Below, piece by piece: positions 1 to 8,802 of a DNA stretch of 64,000 bases. Position 1 is the first letter of the stretch. The number at the start of each line of letters is the position of its first letter. The DNA comes from Paenibacillus sp. JJ-100. GTDB taxonomy: Bacteria; Bacillota; Bacilli; Paenibacillales; Paenibacillaceae. The DNA lies in assembly GCF_948329825.1 (NCBI RefSeq), contig NZ_CAOJCM010000007.1, positions 62,001-126,000 of the forward strand. The letters are read 5' to 3'. The notes beneath the pieces were generated by a model. It was not told where the DNA came from. It was given only the letters and a program-made list of their open reading frames with translations, and made no database searches. Both the position numbers and the translations under genes were made by a program.

Positions 1-2
1 TG

Positions 3-836
3 CTTCACAGTGTGAGGCAGTATCTGAATGCGACTATTTCACTATCCGTTAGTGGGATTGGACGTTTTCCCAATCAGGTGCCCCAGTTATATCATCAGGC
101 GGTGAGTGCGCTACGCAAGCAGGCTGAGGCAGGCAAGGGGAAAGGATTACATCTGAATGCAGCAACAGGCTCCAAAGGAGCTACGTTGAAGTCACTCGCC
201 GCACTCTATGAACCTCCCGGTCTGACCACATTACTGGAAGCCGGACGCATAGGGGATGCAGAGCAGAAAATCGATCAGATTTTTACCGAGCTGTCGAACA
301 GCGTATTCCCGGAGCATGTATATGTGGCCTTTCATTATTTGGCGGCGGCGTTCTCCTATATGGCGCATCGGGAAGGAAGACAGTTAGCCGATGTGCTCGG
401 CGAGCATTACCAACAGTTGCTCAAAGACGGCTATGGCATCTCGCTGCGGAGTCTGGAAACGTGGACACGTTGTGTGATGCAGCAGTGGGCCGAGAGTGCA
501 AGCGATGGGGGACAGGATGCCGGATCAACGCTGATCCGGCAAGTGCAGCAATGGATCGACCATCACCTGAGCGAGGATCTGTCATTACAGATCATTGCGG
601 GGGAGGTGCATCTGCATCCGGTATATCTCTCGAAAATGTACAAACAATCCACAGGTGAAGGGATCAGTGACTACATCATCCGTTCCCGAATGGAGCGTGC
701 TGTTCATCTGCTCAAGCATACGGCGATGAAGATCTATGAAGTCGGTCAGGAAGTGGGGTACAACAACACGCCTTATTTCATACAGGTATTCCGTAAACAT
801 TATGGACTGACCCCGCAAGATTTTCGGAACGGTTAA
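3..836 (+). CDS. YesN-like AraC-family response regulator, 5' end outside the window
   Basis: The frame is open from the window edge, so the true start lies upstream and the receiver domain is missing. What remains is the middle linker region (about the first 175 residues) followed by a C-terminal AraC-type DNA-binding domain with two helix-turn-helix units. The second unit ends with the typical pattern VGQEVGYNNTPYFIQVFRKHYGLTPQDFR. In Paenibacillus such proteins are partners of YesM-type membrane kinases and switch on sugar uptake genes. The binding-lipoprotein gene 240 bases downstream fits that role. The family call is secure; the specific target is inferred from position only. Confidence 0.85.
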   Translation, partial: LHSVRQYLNATISLSVSGIGRFPNQVPQLYHQAVSALRKQAEAGKGKGLHLNAATGSKGATLKSLAALYEPPGLTTLLEAGRIGDAEQKIDQIFTELSNSVFPEHVYVAFHYLAAAFSYMAHREGRQLADVLGEHYQQLLKDGYGISLRSLETWTRCVMQQWAESASDGGQDAGSTLIRQVQQWIDHHLSEDLSLQIIAGEVHLHPVYLSKMYKQSTGEGISDYIIRSRMERAVHLLKHTAMKIYEVGQEVGYNNTPYFIQVFRKHYGLTPQDFRNG

Positions 837-1076
837 CAAATCAATATGAACATTGAAATTGTGATATATGTTTGCTACCCCGACTGCACTATCCTTTTCA
901 TGTAAGGTGCCTTTGGCATCAATCCAATCAGCGACTTGCATCATCAAGATAAGAATCCAAATGGTGTTGTTCGTCCATGTTTTGCACCCGTGATCGGTTG
1001 TAGTCGAATGATGCAAAAAGCAGAAGGTGCATTAAGCGCTGAAGGGTATCCAAGTTACCTGGGGAGGGGTTTGTTC

Positions 1077-2729
1077 ATGTATAGAAAAATGATGACGGCA
1101 TTACTGGCAGTAACGATGATTACCGTAACGGCATGCAGTTCAGGGGCCAAGGAAGAACCAGCGAAGGAAACTGCTGCACCCCTAGCCTTGCAAAACGGGA
1201 AGTATGAACCGGCAGTTCAGATGAGTTATTTGCGAGCCTGGAATGATGATACGAAATTCAAGAACGGAGAAACGGCACAGAATAATGTGCATACCAAATG
1301 GGCCAAGGAGCGACTTGGCATCGATCTGACCACACCATGGGCCGTATCCGTAACCAATGATGCATTTTACACGAAATTGCGTCTGTCCCTGTCGGCAAAC
1401 GAGGAACTCCCGGATATCGTCTCCATTCGGGGGGACTACAATCTGGTGCGGGAATTAATTGAATCGGGGAAGTTTGCCAATGCGGGGGAGTTGTTTGACC
1501 AATATGCGTCCGACACTTGGAAACAGGCATCCGAATCGGCCCCAGAAGAATGGTATCCATACATGTATGAGGGCGAGCGGTACGGCATTCCGATCTTCGA
1601 TTATGCATATAACGGCGATTCGGTCATGTTCATTCGGGAAGACTGGCTGAAGAAGCTGGGACTGAAGGAACCGAAGACCATGGATGAGCTGGTTGCAGTT
1701 ATGGATGCGTTCACGAATCAGGACCCGGATGGCAACGGTAAAAAAGATACGTATGGTCTAACCGTGGGCATGAAGAATGGGCTTAATACCTGGATGACTG
1801 AATCGGGCTGGATCTTCGGCATGTACAATACGATGCCAGGACAGTGGAATGATGCTGGAGACGGGACACTGCAGTATGGCTCGATCCAGCCAGGTGTGAA
1901 GGAAGGATTGGCGACGATGAAAGATTGGTTGTCCAAAGGTTACCTGCCCAAAGAAGCGGGTGTCTATGACGAGATCAAAGCAGCTGAACTGTTCACCGCA
2001 GGCAAAGCCGGCATTATCGTAGGACCACACTGGATGCCGAACTGGCCGATTGATGATGTTAAGAAAAATGTAGATGGTGCCACGTACAAAGCCATTGCCC
2101 TGCCAACTGGGCCGACAGGTGAGAGCCACCAGCATGGTTCCGGGGCGAGCAACGGGGTGGTACTGATTAACAAGGACATGGCGAACCCGGAGATTTTCTT
2201 CACGTATCAGAATTATTTGTTCGACAACTTTGCTAACCCGGAAGTGGGCAGCGAGTTCGAACATGGCTTCGCGCAAGGATATGACTATGACATCGTGGAC
2301 GGCAAGGTCGTTGGCGAAGCAGAAGTGAAGGACGGCGTATCACCACTGAAGTATACGATTACGTATGATGGTGCACGAATTCCGAATCTGATGATGGATA
2401 CACTGGCAGAACTAGCGAAGGGCAAAGAGCCAGAGACCCCTTTCGAGAAAAATACGAAGATTGCCAACAAACCGGAAGTGTTTGCGGCCGCTGAAGTGGT
2501 CGTTGCGAATAAAGATAACGCGATCAAGAACAAGTTCACGGGAGCACCGACCGAGACGATGAAAATGAAGAGGGACGCGATCGACAAATTGGAGAAGGAT
2601 ACGTTCAGTAAGATCATCTATGGTCAAGTGGGGATCGAGGAATTCGATGCGTTTGTGACGAAGTGGAAATCTATGGGCGGGGATGATATTACAGTCGAAG
2701 TGAACGAGTGGTTTAAGACAGTAAATTAA
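1077..2729 (+). CDS. Extracellular sugar-binding lipoprotein of a CUT1 ABC transporter (LplA/YtcQ type)
   Basis: A 550-residue solute-binding protein. It begins with a charged N-terminus, a hydrophobic stretch and a lipobox ending TVTAC, so it should be lipid-anchored outside the membrane. The length and the pattern of the body fit the large LplA/YtcQ-type binding proteins of Paenibacillus, which bind oligosaccharides. The frame is open further upstream to 936, but ATG 1077 is chosen because GGGGAGGGG sits just before it and the signal peptide starts there. No permease genes follow; they may lie upstream of the window next to the regulator. A terminator hairpin follows at 2796. Ligand unknown. 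Confidence 0.85.
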   Translation: MYRKMMTALLAVTMITVTACSSGAKEEPAKETAAPLALQNGKYEPAVQMSYLRAWNDDTKFKNGETAQNNVHTKWAKERLGIDLTTPWAVSVTNDAFYTKLRLSLSANEELPDIVSIRGDYNLVRELIESGKFANAGELFDQYASDTWKQASESAPEEWYPYMYEGERYGIPIFDYAYNGDSVMFIREDWLKKLGLKEPKTMDELVAVMDAFTNQDPDGNGKKDTYGLTVGMKNGLNTWMTESGWIFGMYNTMPGQWNDAGDGTLQYGSIQPGVKEGLATMKDWLSKGYLPKEAGVYDEIKAAELFTAGKAGIIVGPHWMPNWPIDDVKKNVDGATYKAIALPTGPTGESHQHGSGASNGVVLINKDMANPEIFFTYQNYLFDNFANPEVGSEFEHGFAQGYDYDIVDGKVVGEAEVKDGVSPLKYTITYDGARIPNLMMDTLAELAKGKEPETPFEKNTKIANKPEVFAAAEVVVANKDNAIKNKFTGAPTETMKMKRDAIDKLEKDTFSKIIYGQVGIEEFDAFVTKWKSMGGDDITVEVNEWFKTVN

Positions 2730-2795
2730 TAGGGTGAATGATTCATCAGATAAATCAGACTAAAGTAGTGAAAGAGAGCAGCATGTTTCATGAAT

Positions 2796-2837
2796 ACACC
2801 GGATTTGGGCGGAGAAACGTCTGATTCCGGTGTTTTT
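2796..2837 (+). terminator. Intrinsic terminator after the binding-lipoprotein gene
   Basis: The arms ACACCGGA (2796-2803) and TCCGGTGT (2826-2833) are perfectly complementary and run directly into a T-run. The rest of the 341-base gap up to 3070 shows no recognisable gene. It must carry the promoter of the next gene, but I could not identify clear promoter boxes. Confidence 0.7.
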
Positions 2838-3070
2838 ACTGTCTGATCTAGGTGGATATAGACAGGTATAGGAAACCCTAGATCTTTTTGCTGGCGAACA
2901 ACCGTGCGTAAGTCTTATTGTTCGAGGTGGGCTTGGAAGAGTAAAATAATAGGTGATATACGAAAATCAATAATATGTGTATACATCGGTTGGTTCGCGG
3001 AACTATCCGTTGAATAGAAGAATGGTGAGTGCAAGCGGAATAAGTGAAATTAAGTAAGGGAGGAACTTAG

Positions 3071-4783
3071 ATGAGTGTAGAATATGATCAGGCCATGGAA
3101 GAAATGGTCGCAGCCCTTCATGAATGGTTCAATGAACAGGCGAACCGGAACGATCTTGATGATACGGTGAAGCGCACTACCCTGCAAATGGGAGTATTCA
3201 ATAAGATCCTACTTGATTACAGGCCTGGACGGACCATAGTAGACAGTGTAGATCTGGGGTGGGACGATGGATTTAAGTCGAAGCAGGCAGGGATTTTTAC
3301 CAAGGAACAGGTGCGAACGGAGATACAACCTAAACTAGTAGAAGTTGTCCGAGGAAGATTGGACGAGCTGGCGAACACACCTGTGATTGACTATCGCTTC
3401 ACCTTTCGTGGGAAATTCCCAACGACCGAAGGAGAACTCGAGCTGACGATGCTCGAATACATCAATGAAGAGAAAAAGCAGCGATTAATGGAACATATCC
3501 ATACATACATCGATAAGAAGCTGGAGAATGGTACGTATCCAACAAAACCATTAGAATCTTTCTTTTTGGTGAATCATCTGCTTAATCCCAAATTATTCCC
3601 TGAGTTGGATGTAGCATGGACCATCAGGCAGTATGACCGAATTCTAGAGTTAAACAAAGATCGCCAGGAGGCACTTGCAGAGCATCGTGGTTATATTATT
3701 CGTACGGTGAGGAGATGGGCGGAGAATCAGTTTTTACCTCAGTATTATGATGTACAGACTTCAGCATATCGTACCAATGAATATACACTGAAGCCAGATA
3801 TAGCGTGGGGATCCAGCGATATGGAGCATGTTGAACTGCATTCAAGTGAGAGCCTGAATCAGGCCAGTGTCTCTCAACCTATCGATCTGTTGTTATATGT
3901 GGCGGTCATGATTCTGCGTTTTGAACCGAGCTACAGCAAATCCAGAGGTCTTACTTTCCTGGAACTGGCGAAGGAACTTGGTAGCAAGCGCGCGGCGCGC
4001 ATGATAGCAGAAGGTAGCGGGGCGTATGCGAAGGAAGATACGCATGTGAAAACAGAACAAGTCGAATGTAAGGCGAATGATGTATTTGCTCTGATGACCA
4101 TTCACATTCGTAAGGAGGAACCGGAGGCCTATCAGCAAGCCCTTGCCTTTATAATCCATTTATTGAAGCAGGGTTTTCCGAAAAATTACAAGATCAAGCT
4201 CAAATCCAGTGTTAAACAGTATTTGCCGATCAAAGGACTTGCGAAGTCGGATACCCATCGATTCTTTGCCAATGCACTAGAATATCCAGAGCTGCATCCA
4301 CTCCTGGAAGAGTATGCGCGAGAGGCGATCCAAGAGTTCGAGTTCTACCAGGATACCGAGAGTGAGAAGAGCTGTATGCCAGGTAGCTATGCTACTTTTG
4401 GGCTGGGACTCGTGAATGAGCAGTATTTCCCGCTGGTTGAATATTATATGGGTGAAGTGGATGATGAGCATCAGTTAGTCCAGGATAAATTCACGGCTGC
4501 TTTTGCGGAAAAACAGGGTGTAACGCGCCACTCGGTACCTGTGCTAGTCGCCAGCTTGCGGCGTTCGACCGACAGTTTGAAGCTGAAGATTCAGCCGGAG
4601 CTTGAGAATGATGAGACACTCGAACTGCTGGTTAGACAGATGCAGAGTCTCAAACGTAATGAAGTAGAACATGTCATTTACCCGATCTTCGGCAAGGTGG
4701 AGAAGCTTGCAACGCTGGCACGTAAGGCACAGGGAAGACGAAAGGAATTGTTACTGGACCTGCTGCGAGCCGCGGGCAAGTAA
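3071..4783 (+). CDS. Large soluble protein of unknown function (570 aa)
   Basis: A clear coding gene with GGGAGG upstream of ATG 3071. The product is hydrophilic, with no signal peptide and no membrane segment, rich in Glu, Lys and Arg, and mostly predicted helical by eye. I see no catalytic motif. The C-terminal part (about 450-570) is Leu/Lys/Glu-rich and could form helical repeats or a coiled coil. It is followed after 66 bases by the SUMF1-like gene at 4850, probably in the same transcript, and the WXG effector genes lie 2.3 kb further on. I do not recognise the family. A role linked to the neighbouring type VII effector block is only a guess from position. Confidence 0.8.
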   Translation: MSVEYDQAMEEMVAALHEWFNEQANRNDLDDTVKRTTLQMGVFNKILLDYRPGRTIVDSVDLGWDDGFKSKQAGIFTKEQVRTEIQPKLVEVVRGRLDELANTPVIDYRFTFRGKFPTTEGELELTMLEYINEEKKQRLMEHIHTYIDKKLENGTYPTKPLESFFLVNHLLNPKLFPELDVAWTIRQYDRILELNKDRQEALAEHRGYIIRTVRRWAENQFLPQYYDVQTSAYRTNEYTLKPDIAWGSSDMEHVELHSSESLNQASVSQPIDLLLYVAVMILRFEPSYSKSRGLTFLELAKELGSKRAARMIAEGSGAYAKEDTHVKTEQVECKANDVFALMTIHIRKEEPEAYQQALAFIIHLLKQGFPKNYKIKLKSSVKQYLPIKGLAKSDTHRFFANALEYPELHPLLEEYAREAIQEFEFYQDTESEKSCMPGSYATFGLGLVNEQYFPLVEYYMGEVDDEHQLVQDKFTAAFAEKQGVTRHSVPVLVASLRRSTDSLKLKIQPELENDETLELLVRQMQSLKRNEVEHVIYPIFGKVEKLATLARKAQGRRKELLLDLLRAAGK

Positions 4784-4849
4784 GACAGGTATGGCGCCAT
4801 GAATTTGCCAGAACGTCTAACAAAATGCAGAAGGGAAGGCGGATAGTGG

Positions 4850-5929
4850 ATGGAAGCATGGGATCGAGACGTGTGGCAGAAGCTGAATGCTCAGGACAAA
4901 GAGGGATGGATGCGTAAGTTGGTTCGTCAATTACCGGAAGGCATGACCTATGAGGGATTGCAGACATTTGAACGATTTGGACGACGGGCTCAGACAGGGG
5001 TGTTTACACAGGAGGGACAACGTTTCGTTTTTGTGCCGGGCGGTGAGGTAACGTTAGGCTGGTCGCAATGGCAGGATGGAATGGATGAAAAAACCTCTAC
5101 CGATCTGCATGAAGCAGCCAGTAACTATGGTGTTCAGGATGTTGGTATGTTTCTTGCCAGCCAGATGTCACCCGTGCGAGAAGTCCACATTAGTCCGATG
5201 CTCGTGGAGTGTAAGACGACCTCAGTGGGATGGATTGAAGTAACGGAAGAGGAAGCATATGCTCAGGAGCATGAGGATTTTCCAGAAGCACTAGTAGCAT
5301 TCAAGCAATCGGGGCTCAATGAATATGAACTTCACCTGCAATTTCGGCTAATCCGAGATAACGGAGGAAAGGTTCAGATCCTCTGGTTTAATGAAGGGAT
5401 CGAGATCGAAGACGTGATCAAGGAAGAAAAGGAAGCAGGCTTTGAATTGTTGACAGAAGATGAGTGGGAGTATATCTATGGCGGCGGCTGTCGCACATTA
5501 TTCCCTTGGGGAGACACCTTCGACTACACGTTGAGATTAAAACATTTTGGAATTCTCCATCATGCAGAAAACGCTGAACGAATGTCTATTGATACAGGGA
5601 CAGATACAGATACAGATAGAACTTCTTCCATACTTACTGGAGTAAACAGGCATGGATATGAATTGGAGTTGCCGAACTTTTTTGGTGTTCAGTTTGCCGG
5701 AGATCCATATATGTATGAACTCACACTCGGTCCAGATGGAGAAGTGATGCCCAAAGGTGGAGATGGTGGGAACTTGATCTGCGAGGGCACAGGTCCACTG
5801 CTTGGCTTCCTGCCGGCAGCATCCGTATTTTATCGGGATGTGAATGTGAGTGAACTGGACTGGGAGGAACTGATGGACACGTTGTATTATCGCCGTATTA
5901 TTCGTTTGACGAATGTAGGAGCAGAATAA
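4850..5929 (+). CDS. SUMF1/formylglycine-generating-enzyme-like protein, divergent
   Basis: The product has 359 residues. From about residue 60, FVFVPGGEVTLG resembles the opening of the SUMF1 (FGE-sulfatase) fold, and LLTEDEWEYIYGGG followed by FPWGD (about 203-224) matches the family's L-P-T-E-x-E-W-E-Y-A...PWG segment. The end contains a glycine-rich stretch and LGFLPAASVFYRD, where true members have the GNVWEW/GGS region. The paired active-site cysteines of aerobic FGEs are not evident, so catalytic activity is doubtful; a C-type-lectin-like binding role is possible. No signal peptide. ATG 4850 is preceded by AAGGGAAGGCGG. It is likely co-transcribed with the 570-residue protein upstream. 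Confidence 0.7.
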   Translation: MEAWDRDVWQKLNAQDKEGWMRKLVRQLPEGMTYEGLQTFERFGRRAQTGVFTQEGQRFVFVPGGEVTLGWSQWQDGMDEKTSTDLHEAASNYGVQDVGMFLASQMSPVREVHISPMLVECKTTSVGWIEVTEEEAYAQEHEDFPEALVAFKQSGLNEYELHLQFRLIRDNGGKVQILWFNEGIEIEDVIKEEKEAGFELLTEDEWEYIYGGGCRTLFPWGDTFDYTLRLKHFGILHHAENAERMSIDTGTDTDTDRTSSILTGVNRHGYELELPNFFGVQFAGDPYMYELTLGPDGEVMPKGGDGGNLICEGTGPLLGFLPAASVFYRDVNVSELDWEELMDTLYYRRIIRLTNVGAE

Positions 5930-6147
5930 ATGCTGCACAGATCCATGGAGTCCCCTTTTTAAGACAGGACGGAAAATTAGAAGACCAGCTTATTTCGCTG
6001 TGCCTTTTACACATGATTTGGGTATATATAATCAGGCCGGAAGGCTTAATATCAGGAATGAGGACACATTGAGTAGCATTCACGTTCCTTTTACAATTAA
6101 GAGTAGATGCTCTCCATGGGTTTTCATTAATAAAAAGGAGAATACAT

Positions 6148-7035
6148 GTGTCAACATATACATCCATTCAATTTAACGGTATGGAGACCTTGTTTCTATT
6201 CGAACTCATCAACATACCAGAAGCAGAGCAGCTACGAACAGAATTAGTTGAATCTATAGACCAAGCAGAACAATCAAGTGAGAGAGTTGCGCAGATTCTC
6301 AAGGATCTTGCACAAGATCGCGTTGTCGAAATCAATGATCAACAAGTTGCCATAGAACCACAAATACATAGACTGCTTATGGCCTGCAAGCTAAGTAGTG
6401 CTATAACTCGTCTGGAGTTGAACACCACAGATCAGGGCAGGTCTGTAACCTATGGCTTTTTATCAAGCGATCAGTTGGTTGAATGGGTCTGGAAGCCTGA
6501 GGATCATCAGTCCATATTCACCCCTTTCTCGTCAATGGGTGAGATGTTTCAGGTTCTCGGCAACCGATTAGAAATAGATGACTCTTCAGAGGAGACAACT
6601 CCTGAACTGGAGCAGGGAAGCGCATATACGTCTATTGGGCATGACACGCTGCGTCGTTTGTTTGAACTGGATATTCAAGCCTCGGGATCGGGAGAAGGGA
6701 ACAGATCGACCGAAGCAACCCAAGCAACGGAAGCAACCGAACGAATTCAGGTCATATTACAAGCGGATCAACACCTGAAACAGACCTGGGTCCAACCTTT
6801 GAGCCGGAGTCTCGCTGCGTTGGAACAGCGCGGTAAATTTGAAGTGTACACCCGTGGAACTGATGATAGATCACAATGGATTTACTTTATCGGCAGTGAG
6901 AGAGGCAATTGGATTTTTCTTGAAGTGGAAAATGAGGACTTGTTTACCGTATTTAAAGTGACGGAAGAAGAGTTGGTACAGAGTCTTTTTCTACTTACAA
7001 CTCGCTCAATGTCTGTTCTGCCTGAGGTGCGTTAA
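6148..7035 (+). CDS. Protein of unknown function (295 aa) upstream of the WXG effector
   Basis: The start is GTG 6148, fixed by AAAAAGGAG seven bases before it; the overlapping ATG at 6146 is out of frame. The protein is acidic, with no signal peptide or membrane helix. A low-complexity Thr/Glu/Ala stretch (about residues 188-198, STEATQATEATE) separates an N-terminal and a C-terminal half, so it looks like two domains on a linker. Two similar-sized halves and the position directly before a WXG effector would suit a secretion chaperone or adaptor such as the EspG type, but I see no sequence evidence for that. It is followed by the effector gene after 42 bases and is probably in its operon. 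Confidence 0.7.
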   Translation: MSTYTSIQFNGMETLFLFELINIPEAEQLRTELVESIDQAEQSSERVAQILKDLAQDRVVEINDQQVAIEPQIHRLLMACKLSSAITRLELNTTDQGRSVTYGFLSSDQLVEWVWKPEDHQSIFTPFSSMGEMFQVLGNRLEIDDSSEETTPELEQGSAYTSIGHDTLRRLFELDIQASGSGEGNRSTEATQATEATERIQVILQADQHLKQTWVQPLSRSLAALEQRGKFEVYTRGTDDRSQWIYFIGSERGNWIFLEVENEDLFTVFKVTEEELVQSLFLLTTRSMSVLPEVR

Positions 7036-7077
7036 ACAGAGAACATATACGTCCGAAGAGTAAGGGGGATTTGAAAA

Positions 7078-8028
7078 ATGACAAAAATCGTTATGAAAGC
7101 AGAATACTTGAACTCGCTTGCCCAACAAATCGAGCAGGTTGCCGCACAATTGCAACAGGTCGATGGTGTGCTTCAGCATGCAATTCAAGGAGCCGCATGG
7201 CAATCGGGGAACAGACAGACCATTATTGGATTGTATCAGTCGCATCAGCAGCGTTTCCGCAGCGCAGGGCAGAGTATGTATCAACTGGCTACCTATGTCA
7301 AAACAACCCGGCAGAAGATGGAGCAGGAAGACAACAGCGGCGGTCTGGCGATCAATCCGCTGGCTCCATTTGATGGCTTAGGCAGCACGGTAGGTACATT
7401 ATCCGGAGCTATGGCTGTTGCTCGTCTGGGGTACCGAGTTAAGAATGGTTACATGGTTAAGGCTGAACTGGATCGAAATACACCTCGTGTTCTAGTCCGT
7501 GAGAGTCACGATGCAGTCAAAGGCAATAAGGGGCCTAACGGCCGACCAAGAGACTACAAGATTTACTATCAGCGTGACCTTGAAGCGCGGATTGCTAACG
7601 GGACGGCCACTCCACAGATGAAGGAAGTTGCCGCCATGATTAAGCCTGGTTATGGGGTAAAGACTGCGTTAACAGATAAGCTGGGATGGGCCAGTGTCGG
7701 AATTGATGTGTTTACAGATACGAAAGAGAATATTAGCCAGAATGCAGGCACGGATAAAATAGCGGGTGATATTATTGGGAACGTTGTTGTGGGTGGAGCA
7801 ACCACTGTAGGAGCAACTCTGCTGACTGCGGCTGTTATGCCGGCGGCAGCACCTGTTCTGGCTGTTGGTGCCGTTGGTTTCGGGGTGTCGGTTGGCTTGA
7901 CCTATCTTGCTGAAGGCATAACGATGGACATGGACTTGGATGGCGACGGGAACAATGATTCGCTGAAAGATGTCGTTAAACATGGTGCGAAAAAAGCTTG
8001 GTCTACCGTAGCGGGATGGTTTAAATAG
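7078..8028 (+). CDS. WXG/LXG-type type VII secretion effector with C-terminal hydrophobic domain; candidate membrane-targeting toxin
   Basis: The product has 316 residues. Positions 1-95 form a helix-turn-helix hairpin of WXG100 type: Gln-rich helices around AAWQSGN (Trp41; the motif is W-x-S-G rather than strict WxG). A linker is followed by a basic segment (KGPNGRPRDYKIYYQRD, about 147-165). Residues about 231-281 are strongly hydrophobic and rich in Gly and Ala, like the glycine-zipper regions of membrane-depolarising LXG toxins such as TelE and TspA. Right after comes an Asp ladder at 284-294 (D-x-D-x-D-G-D-G-x-x-D), like a calcium loop. AAGGGGGA precedes the ATG. The next gene abuts it and encodes a polytopic membrane protein, the arrangement expected of toxin and immunity genes. 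WXG-type secretion is well supported; toxicity is inferred. Confidence 0.75.
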   Translation: MTKIVMKAEYLNSLAQQIEQVAAQLQQVDGVLQHAIQGAAWQSGNRQTIIGLYQSHQQRFRSAGQSMYQLATYVKTTRQKMEQEDNSGGLAINPLAPFDGLGSTVGTLSGAMAVARLGYRVKNGYMVKAELDRNTPRVLVRESHDAVKGNKGPNGRPRDYKIYYQRDLEARIANGTATPQMKEVAAMIKPGYGVKTALTDKLGWASVGIDVFTDTKENISQNAGTDKIAGDIIGNVVVGGATTVGATLLTAAVMPAAAPVLAVGAVGFGVSVGLTYLAEGITMDMDLDGDGNNDSLKDVVKHGAKKAWSTVAGWFK

Positions 8029-8751
8029 ATGGCGAAAAAACAGCGGTCAAAAACACCAGCTTCTAAGGTAAATAGTGCTACTACTCCCACCATGTATGAA
8101 GGGACGCCCTACCCTAAGGAAACGTTTGAGAATTACCTTGTCATTTATGCGTCCGATGGTATTCGGCTTAGTGCAGGTACGTTGGTTCTGTTTTTTCTGA
8201 ATGTCTTCGTGCTTGTTCCCGTGTTCAGTGTTCCGTATCAGCCTCTGTATGCGTATCTACTATTGCCGCTGTTAGCCGTTATGAATTTGTGGGCGATTGC
8301 CTTGATTGCAGCCCCGCGCAGACTTCAACTGAATTATGTATTATTTCGAGGCGTTTTCGGACTCGTCTCATCAGCAGCATTTATGATCGTTATACAGAAA
8401 TTTGCTTATGGGACATTAGGCCTAACTACGCCATGGTATGCTATAGGGTCATTGGCAGTGTATGCATTTGCTCTAATCCAGTATGTGAGGTACCGTTTAC
8501 AAAAATTAAAGCAACCGCCTCAGCGTCAAAAAGGTAATAAAAGCTCTGGTATGCCTGTCGCTCTCTTAACGACCATTACGGGAGGCGCGTATCTACTGGC
8601 CAACATCTCATTAGCCTTTGTGACACAGCAGACGGTAACCGTTGTTCTCATCTGTGTATACATCATGCTGACCTTTGTTGTGTTTCACTTTGTTATGGAC
8701 TTCCATCAATATTATTGGCTTCGCCGAGTGATGAACAAATCAGACGTGTGA
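8029..8751 (+). CDS. Six-helix membrane protein, candidate immunity protein for the WXG effector
   Basis: The ATG begins at the base after the effector's stop codon, so the two genes are translationally coupled. The product has 240 residues: a basic cytoplasmic N-terminus (about 45 residues) and six hydrophobic segments near 47-66, 73-95, 105-127, 132-155, 175-200 and 203-225, with a basic loop at about 155-173 (RLQKLKQPPQRQKGNK). No transporter or enzyme motif is visible. Immunity proteins to membrane-depolarising T7SS toxins are polytopic membrane proteins, so this product fits that role by position and topology. A role in effector export is the main alternative. Confidence 0.7.
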   Translation: MAKKQRSKTPASKVNSATTPTMYEGTPYPKETFENYLVIYASDGIRLSAGTLVLFFLNVFVLVPVFSVPYQPLYAYLLLPLLAVMNLWAIALIAAPRRLQLNYVLFRGVFGLVSSAAFMIVIQKFAYGTLGLTTPWYAIGSLAVYAFALIQYVRYRLQKLKQPPQRQKGNKSSGMPVALLTTITGGAYLLANISLAFVTQQTVTVVLICVYIMLTFVVFHFVMDFHQYYWLRRVMNKSDV

Positions 8752-8802
8752 TACAGAAACAAAATCTAGAATGCACTACCAGACATAAGGAGGATGATCA
8801 GA

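Noticed and set aside
585..1016. Minus-strand open frame of 143 codons across the end of the first gene
   Set aside because: It overlaps the AraC domain and the intergenic region and has no supporting ribosome site or recognisable product.
6700..6745. Tandem repeat of GAAGCAACC-like units in the 295-residue gene
   Set aside because: It is a short coding low-complexity linker (Thr/Glu/Ala) in frame, not a CRISPR or a structural DNA repeat.
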